DNA from: Corbicula japonica
Taxonomy: Eukaryota > Mollusca > Bivalvia > Venerida > Cyrenidae
NCBI GenBank assembly: GCA_038501625.1
Contig: JAZAYU010000005.1
Span: 11,867,484 to 11,931,483, forward strand
Direction: 5' to 3'
DNA: 64,000 nt
Position 1 is the first letter of the stretch, and every line of letters begins with the position of its first letter. Below, in pieces: positions 48,601 through 60,600 of this stretch. A model generated the notes under the pieces. It had not been told where the DNA came from. It made no database searches and worked only from the letters and a program-made list of their open reading frames with translations. The translations under genes were made by a program, and so were the position numbers.

Positions 48601-51600
48601 ATGCATATTCTGTGTAAAATGAATTGGATACATTCAGAAATTTGAGGAAATGGGAAGTTGTTGACATAACAACAAATACATAACTATTATCCCTACAGTA
48701 AATAATATAAAAGATTTTCTTGGTTTCTCATCAATGCACACCAGTTAATAAAGGAATAACTGACAAATTACTCATTCTACAAAGAGGCTGGCATCAAAAA
48801 ACCTGCAAAACAGTGTTTTCCATTAAACTGTCACACAAAACCATAGTCTGTTGGAGGTTCAAACCTTTTACTGCTGGCCAGAAAAGTTATGAAACTATCC
48901 TGCATACTAGATCCCATCCCCACCCCCTATGTAAGACAAGTATACTTGCACAATTGTTCATGTGAAACAAATTTCCCCTTTAATAAAAACTATGTTTGAA
49001 AAAAAAACAAGAGCTGTCACTTGAAACTGACATATGAGCCCGAAATGCAGCTTTGAAATCGAATTCGTATACATATGTTGTAAAAATATGCCTGTGGAAG
49101 AGGAAAGGAACCAAGATCTTATGGTAATGAAAGTGAAGATCAGACCAAAGTTAAGACCACTAGTGTGCAGACAAGCTTTTAATTTAACTTGACGTAGTCA
49201 CCTAGTTTTCAAGGTCACATGACCCAGTCTAGAACTTGACCTAAATATCATTGAGAAAAACATTTTGACCAAGCTTGAAAAAGAGGACCAAAATTAAGAC
49301 CTCTAGAGTGCTGACAAGCTTTTTCTATAATTTGACATAGTGGCCTAGTTTTTAAGGTCACATGACCCAGTTTCAAATTTGAACTAGATAATCACTGAGA
49401 TAAACATTCTGACCAAGCTTGAAGAAGATCAGCCCATAACTAAGATTACTAGAGTGCAGACAAGCTTTTTCTTTTATTCGATCAAGTGACCTAGTTTTTA
49501 GGGTCATGTGACCCAGTTACGAATATAAACTAGATATCATTGGAATAAACATTCTTACCAAGTTTGAAGAAGATCCCACCAAAATAAAGACTGTTAGAGT
49601 ACAGAAAAGCTTTTACTATAATTTGACCTTGTGACCTAGTTTTCAAGGTCACATGACCCAGTTTCGAACTTGACCTTAATATTATTGAGATAAACATTTT
49701 TATCAAGTTTGAAGAAGATCTGACCAAAATTAAGACCGCTAGAGTGTGGACAAGCTTTTTCTATAATTTGACCTAGTGACCTAGATTTCAAGGTCACATG
49801 ACCCAGTTTAGCATTTGACCTAGATATCATTGAGATTAACATTCTGACCAAGTTTAAAGAGGATGCCACCAAAATTAAGACCTTTAGAATGCGAAAAAGC
49901 TTTTTCTTTAATTTGACCTAGTGACCTAGTTTTAAAGGTCAAATGACCCAGTTACGAACATGACCTAGATATTATTAAAATAAACATTCTGACCAAGTTT
50001 GAAGAAGTTCGGACCTAAATTAAAACTGTAAAGAGTACAGAGAAGCTGTTCCTATAATTTGACCTTGTGACCTAGTTTTCAAGGTCACATGACCATCTTT
50101 CAAAATTAACCTATATATTATTGAGATAAACATTTTTACCAAGTTTGAAGAAGATCTCACCAAAATTATGACCGCTAGAGTGCGGACAAGGTTTTTCTAT
50201 AATTTGACCTAGTGACCTAGATTTCAATGTCACATGACCCAGTTTCAAACTTGACCTAGTTGTCACTGAGATAAAAATTCTGAACAAGTTTAAAGAGGAT
50301 GCCAACAAAATTAAGACCACGAGTGCAAATAAGCTTTTTCTTTAATTTGACCTAGTGATCTAGTTTTAAGGGTCACATGACCCTGTTACAAACTTGACCT
50401 ACATATCATAGAGATAGACATTCTGACCAAGTTTGAAGAAGATCAGACCAAAATTAAGACTGCTACAGTGCGAATAAGCTTTTTCTTTAACTTGACCTGG
50501 TAACCTAGTTTTCAAGGTCACGTGACCTAGTTCAAACATGACCTAGTAATATTGAGATTAACATTCTGACCAAGTGTGACGAAGATCTGACCAAAATTAA
50601 GACTGCTGGAGTGAGGACAAGCTTTTTCTATAATTTGACCTAGTGACCTAGATTTCAAGGTCACATGACCCAGTTTTGAACTTGAACTAGATTTCATTGA
50701 GATAACCATTCTGACCAAGTTTGAATAAGATTGGACCAAAATTAAGACTGCTAAAGTACGGCAAAGCATTTTCTATAATTTGACCTAGTGACCTATGTTT
50801 CAAGGTCACATGACCCAGTTTCGAACTTGACCTAGATATCATTGAAATATTCTGACCAAGTTTGAAGAACATACCACCAATTTAAAGACCGCTGGAGTGC
50901 GGACAAGCTTTTCCTTTAAATTGACCTAGTGACCTAGTTTTAAGGGTCACATGACCCAGTTACAATTGGTACCTAGATTTCATTGAGGTAAACTTTCTTA
51001 CCAAGTTTAAAGAAGATCGCACCAAAATTAAGACTGCTAGAGTGCAGACAAGCTTTTTTTATAATTTGACCTTGTGACTTAGTTTTCACGGTCACATGAC
51101 CCAGTTACAAACTTGACCTAGATATCATTGAGATAAACATTCTAACCAAGTTTGAAGAAGATCGGATAAAAATTAGGATCTCTTGGGTTAGTATTTAGGG
51201 TTAGGGATAGTTAAAGACTTTAGGGTTAGGGTTAAAGACCTTAGGGTTAGGGCTAGTTAAGACCTTAGGGTTAGGGTTAGGGTTTAGGGTTAGGTGAAAA
51301 GGCCCATAACACGGCCAAAAATAATCTGACCAGAAATTCCTTACGACATGCACATCTAGGCTTGGTGACACACACTCCTGTGAAGTTTCAATGAAATCCC
51401 TCAAGCAGTTTCAGAGAAGAAGTGAGCACAAGATTTTTCTAAAAAGGGCCATAACTCAGCCAACTCAGGGTTAGGGTTAGGGCTTAGGGTTAGGTGAAAA
51501 GGCCCATAACTCAGCCAAAAATTATCCGAGCAGAAATTCCTGACGATATACACAACAAGGCTTGGTGACAAACACTCCTGTGAAGTTTCCAAGAAATCCC

Positions 51601-54600
51601 TCAAGCAGTTTAGGAGAAGAAGCGAGGACAAGATTATTTCGGACGGACGGTGCGATTACTATATGCCTCCCTTTGAGGGCATAAAAAACAAATACAAAAT
51701 GTAGATTAAATACTAAAATCATTATTTGGTATGCAAGGAAGAGTCTGTTTGGAAAACAGTTATAGGCATAGTCGTAATACTCCACAAAAACAGTTCTCTC
51801 AGGCCAGATTTTCCCATCGGAACCTCACAAATCTGGGATACTTCTACTCCTACAGCATATTTTCTTATAGGCAAAACTGAATGATAATGATGTAACCAAA
51901 ATAACTTAACTTCCAAATCCACACTTTAAAATATAAGGCATGTTTTAGAACAGCTGGTATTTATCCTACAAATGATGTAATAAAAATGAGCAGACTACAT
52001 TGCTTATGCATTTAGCAGTAAAAAAAAATTATGTTGTCAAAACATGTTAAAAAATCATGCTTAAGTTGTAAGATAATAGAGAATAGTATATTTTTCCAAA
52101 TACTGTTACAACTAAAATGTCAAAAAATATCACCAAAAAATGTTTTCCCATGGGGTACATCCTATAATCTTTGCTTCAGGAATAAATTACCTCTGTATCA
52201 TTCCTGATCATCGTAAATTCACTTTTTTCCAGGATCACCATGTCTTTTTTCACTGAAGCTATCTGGGCAAGCAACTGTTGTACCATAATTTCCTGTAAAT
52301 CAGACATGCAGAGTGATTGTCATTGTTGCTAAAGAAACAAATATTAATTCACTAATTACTACTAATTACTAATACTAATTCAGTATTTTTTTCAAAAAGT
52401 AAATGTATGTTACATCTAGACAAGAGGGCCATGATGGCCCTATATTGCTCACCTGAGTACAAAAGTACTCTCAGCTTTACCCAAGGGTAAAATAATAATT
52501 TAAATAATGCTGGTAAAGGTTCTCTTCACAATACTCAAAACTAAATATCTAAGGTCTAGTCGCATTAGTTTCAGAGAAAAATGATTATTTATGTTTTCCT
52601 ATATAAATCAATGTAAACTAAGAGAACCCTGGGGCATGGCCAATTTTGGCCCAGGGGCCATAATTTGAACAAACTTGGTAAGTATCCACTAGACAATGCT
52701 ACATACCAAATATCTTAGCTTAAGGCATTGAGGTTTCCAGTAAGAAGATTTTTAAAAATTGCCTTTTTACATATTAAGGGCAACTGGGGCGGGGCCAATA
52801 TTGACCCCAGGGCCAACATTTAAACAATGTTGGTAAAGGGTCTCTTCACAATACTCAACACCAAATATCTAAGGTCTAGTCCTATTAGTTTTGGATAAAA
52901 ATGATTTTTCATGCTTTCCTATATAAATCAATGTAAACTAAGAAAACCCTGGGGTGTCGCCAATTTCGGCCCAGGGGACATAATTTGAACAAACTTGGTA
53001 GACATCCACTAGACAATGCTACATACCAAATATGTAAGCTTAAGGCATTGAGGTTTCCAGTAGGAAGATTTTTAAAGTTTTCCTTTTTTACATATTTAGG
53101 GCCCCCAGGACAGGGCCAATTTTGACCCCAGGGACAACATTTAAACAATGTTGGTAAAGGGTCTCTTCAAAATACTCAACACCAAATATCTAAGGTCTAG
53201 TCCTATTAGTTTCGGAGAAAAATGATTTTCCATGTTTTTCCTATATAACTGTATGTAAACCAAGAGAACCCTAGGGCGTGGCAGATTTTGGCCCAGGGGA
53301 TATAATTTGAACAAATTTAGTCGATATCCATAAGACAATGCTACTTACAAAATATCTAAGCTGTACGCATTGTGGTTTGTGAGAAGAAGCTTTTTAAAGA
53401 TTTCCTATATAAGTCTATGTAAAATGAAGTGACCCCTGGGGCAGGGCCAATTTTGACCCCAGGGAAATAATTTGAACAATCTTTGTAGAGTTCCACTAGA
53501 GGGTGCTAAATGCCAAATATCTAAGTTCTAGGCCTTGTGGTTTCAGATAAGAAGATTTTTAAAGTTTTTCCTATATAAGTCTATATAAAATGAAGTGACA
53601 CCTGGGGCGGGGCCAATTTTGACCCCAGGGAAATAATTTGAACAATCTGTGTAGAGTACCACTGAAGGATGCTTAATACCAAATATCTAAGCTCTAGGCC
53701 TTGTGGTTTCAGACAAGAAGATTTTTGAAGTTTTTCCTATATAAGTCTATATAAAATGAAGTGACCCCTGGGGTGGGGCCAATTTTGACCCCAGGGAAAT
53801 AATTTGAACAATCTTTGTAGAGTTCCACTAGAGGATGCTAAATGCCAAATATCTAAGCTCTAGGCCTTGTGGTTTCAGACAAGAAGATTTTTAAAGTTTT
53901 TCCGATATAAGTCTATATAAAATGAAGTGACCCCTGGGGCGGGGCCAATTTTGACCCCAGGGAAATAATTTGAACAATCTTTGTAGAGTTCCACTAGAGG
54001 GTGCTAAATGCCAAATATCTAAGCTCTAGGCCTTGTGGTTTCAGACAAGAAGATTTTTAAAGTTTTTCCTATATAAGTCTATGTAAAATGAAGTGACCCC
54101 TGGGGCAGGGCCAATTTCGACCCCAGGGAAATAAATTGAACAATCTTTGTAGAGTTCCACTAGAGGGTGCTAAATGCCAAATATCTAAGCTCTAGGCCTT
54201 GTGGTTTCAGACAAGAAGATTTTTAAAGTTTTTCCTATATAAGTCTATATAAAATGAAGTGACCCCTGGGGCGGGGCCAATTTTGACCCCAGGGAAATAA
54301 TTTGAACAATCTTTGTAGAGTTCCACTAGAGGGTGCTAAATGCCAAATATCTAAGCTCTAGGCCTTGTGGTTTCAGACAAGAAGATTTTTAAAGTTTTTC
54401 CTTTCGGTTGCCATAGCAACCAGAGTTCTGCATGGAATTGATTTCTTTGAACAACTTTGGAAGAGCTTCATGCAAGGATCATCCGTGGCAAGTTTCATCA
54501 ACTTTGGCCCAGGGGTTTAAGAGGAGATGTTGTTTAAAGCAAAAATTGACGACGCACGACGCACGACGGACACAGGGCGATCCTAAAAGCTCACCATGAG

Positions 54601-57600
54601 CACAAGTGCTCAGGTGAGCTAAAAATAGAAATCAATAAAATTGTTTAAACAATACACACCAATTTTCTGTGAAGAATTGCATACAGTTCCAGAAAATAAG
54701 TTTTTCTTGCCATAAATTTGTTAGTTTTTAAATTTTTTTATTCATCTGCATGTCCCATCTGCCGTCCTCTCCCTGTCTATCCATCCATCACTTTGTATGT
54801 CTGCTCATCTGTTATTCTTCTCATCCAATTTTCTGCCAACCTGTCTTCTTTCAAGTCTTTCTTTATTAAACTTACCAGTAAATCATATCCCATTCAATAA
54901 TACTAAAAACCTTGAATTACTTATCATTCGCAAGCATTTGGATCATAGTGCAATTTGGACAGACTAGAGCCTAGAATCATAAAAATGTCTCAGACTGGAG
55001 ACCAGTCTCAAATCTCAAGCATATGATAGGTTAAAATGGAGACTAGTTCAACCAATCAGATGCTTGAGATTTGCAACTAGTCTCAAGTTTCAGCAAGATC
55101 CTGGGCCCAAGCAACAATGTACAGTCGAATTGCACTAACTCGAAGTCCCAACGGACCGACGATTTACTTCGAATTATCGCGAACTTTGAGATATCGCGAG
55201 TTTGACTTTTCCGTAATACCATTCGAGATTAAGAAACTAACAATGTGCAATTATAACGGTACCATACTGGACGTACATAACAAATGTTTATTGTCAAGTT
55301 AGCTGAATAAAACAAGATTATAATTATTCTTTTAAATAGTTTTATTAATACATGTACTCGGTTTCCGTGATTATATAAAAAAGATCGATTTAACAAATAT
55401 CATTGTACGAACATTAAACATTTCTCGGCATAGAAAATTTTGTTTTCCTATCCAGGAATCCACCCAGTTACCCGGGTCCTTCACTAGATTACTCGGAAAA
55501 AATGATATTCATAATTTTATTATTTTTCGTTATGCAATATGCGAACTGTTGTTTGCTCATTGATACATTTATGAAAAGTCGTTTTTTAAAAATGAAAATT
55601 AACAACTCCAAATGTTTGTTTGACACTAAAGTCGTTTTATAGAAATGAAAATTAACAACTCCAAATGTTTGTTTGACACTAATTTGCGGCAAATCACTAA
55701 CTATTTGCTTCACAAACATATCATTACAATGACGTGCCACTAACAACTCTTTTTGACATGTTGACGATTAACAAAAGACTCCGAACATTCGCGCGGTAAG
55801 TGTGAAAAATTGTGTCAATACAAGTACTTCCAGTTATCGCGATCAATTTGTGCTTATTTCTCATTCAAGGGACTTATTCATATGTTCGAGATATCGAAAA
55901 TTTCGAGTCATTGCGTTTCGAGTTATCGCGACTTTTTTCAGTTAAATATATAAGGAAAATTGATGGGACCTGCGGCCGACTTCGAGTTAAACCGTCATTT
56001 CGAATTATCCTGTTTCGAGTTATCGCAATTCCACTGTATTTACAGAAATTATTTCATTAATGGAAGTTTAATGAAAGTTTCTGAGTACTCTTTATACGGT
56101 GAATTCATGTAATGCACTTACCTCTCTATCAATTAAGATCATTCCATTTATTTTTATAGGAGTATTGTACATAAAATGATCAGACAGTCCATATGCATGC
56201 TTGGTGGGTCTACACTGGCAGGGGTTCCACTAGCTTCTAAATTTGAAGGGTCATCTTCATCACATTTTAGGAGATTCAGACAATTAATAGCCAAAAATAG
56301 ACCCTTCAGCTAACACTGTACATCCAAAAGGAGGCATCTGGGAAATTTAAAGTCACATGATCATCAAATGAAGCCCCTGCACTGGTTGCAAATTTAACAA
56401 ATGCTGTGCTCAGCACCTAAAGGTTCAATCTCTGGAGAAGTAACTGAAAACCTAGACTCAAACCTGTTGTGGTTTTGTGACGACTATTTTATTCTGACTG
56501 TCCATTACACCAGCAATCACCTCGGACATCATCTCCGTCAGGGCTTCTGCCTCTTCTCTACTGAATCCTAAAATAACACACAGACATGAATTCTGAATCA
56601 TCTTCAAACTTTGGACACTCTCATTGGACAGAGAGACGGAGATTTCCTGGAATGAGGTTCATTTATGGCATTCCAACTCTGGCCAAATTCCCCATGAAAA
56701 TTAAATATTGCTTCAAAAGAGGATTCAAGCAACCTTAATGAACCCCTCGTGTTAACACCCTCACCCTTGGTGAAATCCTGTTACAAAAAAGATGTTATTT
56801 CTTATGGTTTAAACAATATTTTTTCATAGTTTCTTTACCACTACCAATCAACTCTCTGCAAATGTCACACTTCCCCAAATTTGAATAACAAATATCCTCT
56901 GTGTTATTTTTGATGGCTCAGTAGCTGTTTCAGTCTAATCCAACATAAGTGTTTTCCTAAAGCATTGGGATATGTACATATATCTTACATTATTACACCT
57001 CACGTGATTAGTTTACTATATAGCGTAATGTGACGTCACAGGGAGATAATCGCTACTGTCACATATGCGACAGCATCATGTCACCCTCGCGTGGATCTAA
57101 AAATAAATATCTCGGAAATCCGATTACAAATTAACTTCTACGCATGCGTAATTGACCAAGGGAGATAAACGCATTTTGATCATTATTTGTAGCCGCTTAT
57201 TGAGCATTATTGATTTTGGACTTCCGGCGCTTGATTTTGTTCCCAAACGAAATTTGGTCATAGTCAAGATCTCTAAAAAAACAAATGTTCGGTGTAATAA
57301 AATAAATATCACATCCCATTGGGGGAAACAGTACGAAATGTTAACCCTTGAGAAGGTAATGTCAACCTCGGCTAACGCCTTGGTTGACATTACTTCTCTC
57401 GGGTTAACATTTCATACTGTTTCCCCCAATGGGATGTGATAATTATATAATAACAGACAGACACAAATTTCAAAAATTCTGAATTGTCTTCACACTCTCA
57501 CTTGGTCAGTGATATTCGAACAAGATGTACATAAGTTATTTATGAAATAGTGGTAGCTTTAAACAATAAATGTCAGGTTTCTTCACCACTACAAATCAAC

Positions 57601-60600
57601 TCTGTTTACTCTTTTACTCTACCATTTTTCTTTTAAACCAATGCTGAAATACAACTAACCTCTGTGTTATTTTTGATGTCTCAGTAGCAGCTGTTTTTCC
57701 CCCAATCAAATGTAAGTGTTTTCCTAAAGCATTGGACTATATATTAAACAATTAATTGCAAAAAAGCACAACTTTTAAACACTTTACTCCACTGACTATA
57801 TATACCTTTTCTCTGCAACCTTTTGCATAATGCCAGTGTATCAACATAAGTGATAGCATATACTTTGCCAGCGCCGGGATCAATACTTCTGGACTCTCCA
57901 GCCTTTTCTGTTACTTTGGCTGATGCTGGGTCTACGCTTTTGGACTCTGAAGGTGTGTCCACTTTTTGGCATAGATGTCGACATGTCTGACCTTAAAAGA
58001 ATGAAACATGTATATCAGGAATAGCTACATTCAGAAAACACAGTTTTCTGGATTTACACTGTTTGATTCTTCGTCCAGTTAACTGTTCATGCCAAATATA
58101 AATAATATTGCTCAATGCATGTCAAAAATTTGAGACAGAGTTCTGACATGACTTTTGACCCCTATAATTATGTGACCTTTGAGATGGAAACCTGGGTTTT
58201 GTGTGTGACACTCCTTTCTCACTGAGATTAACATTCATACCAATATAAACTAGATTGCTAAAAACATGCCAAAGTTAAGGGCTTGACAAGCTCTGACATG
58301 ACCTTATACCGTCCAACTGTGAACGTGACCTTTTATATGGGAATCTGCGGTTTGCACGTGACAGTGACACTCCATCTCACTTAATTTATCATTCAATCCG
58401 GGCAAATATAAACATGAATGCTCACTGCATGTCAAAGTTAAGGGTCATACAAGAGTTGACATTACCTTTGACCCCAGTGACCTTGACCTTTGAGATGTGA
58501 ACAAATGGCAAAGTGAATTTCCTATTATTTCATTCAAAAGATAAAATGTCTGATAGTTTACCATGTTGTTTACGAATGATGTTTACAAAAGATGTAACAG
58601 GGTCTATGTAGGGTTAAACAACATGGCAATTGGTGGAAAATATTATGTCATCGTAGATCGTTTTCCAAAACAGAAGACATCTTACACAAAAACAAGACAG
58701 GACATCTCCCACATTCATCATTATTTTGTGATAACTTAAAACAATAATTTGATAGCACTGAACTAACATTTGCATAAATGATCCAGATTCATATTTAAAC
58801 TATAACCGTAGGTATAGGTTTGTATTTACAAATCTAGTTTTAGTTGTCATGTGATCATAAAGTATTGTACTATCTGATGCCATCAGTATACAACATGGGC
58901 AAATTTTCTTACTTTTTTATTTATTTCTTAACTCTTTACTGGGCATCCAGAATGCAGCAGCACGAAATACCCAAATCTACTCAAATACACAAATCTACCC
59001 AAATATACCAATTTTATAGTTGCTATATGTAAATATTACTCAAATCTACATATTACATGATTGAATAGGTCAAACTGAATGAAAAAGTAAGTACACAGTT
59101 AACTTTATAAAAGATTTAATCATAAAATACTTTTTTTATCTACCTAACTTTTCCTAAACCTCAATAGACACTGTATGTTTCACCAAATATAAATAACAAA
59201 GCAGTCATCAGGGGTTTTTCTGCCTATTTTGGGAAAAGGAGTGCGGTCATTTTGGGAATTTTTATCAACAAAAATGTCTATTTTGGGAATTTTCGCATCG
59301 ATAAATTGGTCCATTTTGGGAAAATTTTGTGTGCAGTTATTTTGTTAAATCAGTACAATTTACTATACAAATATACTTTACTAGTTAACATTTATAATTG
59401 GCAAACCTTTAGAGGAAAATAATTTTTTCCTTTAAATTATCCATCCTATGAAATTGAAATTCTTGAAAAACACAGTGTTATGGTAGTAATTTAATGGTAC
59501 ATGTAGACCTCCTGTAACATTAGGCGATGGCTGCAATGATGCAGACTCAGTAAATGACGGACCTGCCGTAAATATTGGCAATGGCTGCAGTGATACAGAC
59601 TGTTCTGCTTCTGCCTCTGGTGCACAATCTGCAGACGCAGATTCGGACAACATGACTGAATGTTCCGATGATGTAGATTCAGATAGCATTGCAAACATCG
59701 ATGCAATTGTTGCGCACCCTTTTGCATCACGCTGGCGAATTTTCTTGCTGTAATATTTGCCATTGTGGGAAGACATTGTCGCGAAAAAACATTACACTAA
59801 GATATGCGGAAGAGTTTGTAATTTATCGCCGAGTACAATGCAAGGTTTTTTTCCTTCTATAGCAGGGGCCGTTTATGGGCGCCTTCCCCTCAGAAAATTT
59901 CTTTAAAATCATGCAGTTTTCCCTAAAAAGTAACTTTACATCAGGTTTTTTCATTCCCCTAAAATCACGCATTTTCCCCCACAATAATAGGGCATGAGCC
60001 CCTTCCCCAGGTAGTGAAAAAAAGCCCTGCAATGTATAAAACCCAGATAAAACCCAATCAAGAATGATCTGTATGGTTTGACGCATAACTGCCATTTTTT
60101 GCTATTTATTACTACACGACTGTGTAAAAAGGCAATCAATGTAGTTTGTAATTTATCTTGCAATTTCTGTCTTTTTTTGATAACTTTATATAAGTATATA
60201 ATTATGATAGAGTAACACATTTTTCACAATTAAACTCAAATTGATAGTATATGTTGTCTTAATCTTTTGCCACAAAAGTGCAAATGAAAGTTATGATGTC
60301 AAAATGAAAATTATGATGTCAGTGTGCCTGTAAAGGATGGTGTTTAAAAATCCGAGTGATGGCCGCTTTCATCGAAACTTAAAATGGGCGATATTGATCA
60401 ACTACCGGAGGATTTAGTTGTTAATAAAGATTTAAAACGAAACAAGTTTAATGTTGTTGAAGCTTTTCCTATTTTAATTGTAAAAAATAAATAAAACTTC
60501 ACGCATTCTCCATGTCATATAGCGTCTGCCGATGACATAAAGCAAACCCATTTCTTAAATGCAGTGCAGCAGGGTCATAGCTCCGCCCTAAAAGTAGTTT

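Noticed and set aside
49530..51785. Minus-strand open frames sharing SSKLGHVTLKSRSLGQIIEKAC or PNPNPKVFNPN
   Set aside because: These are translations of the 141-bp E5 units and of the TTAGGG runs, not proteins.
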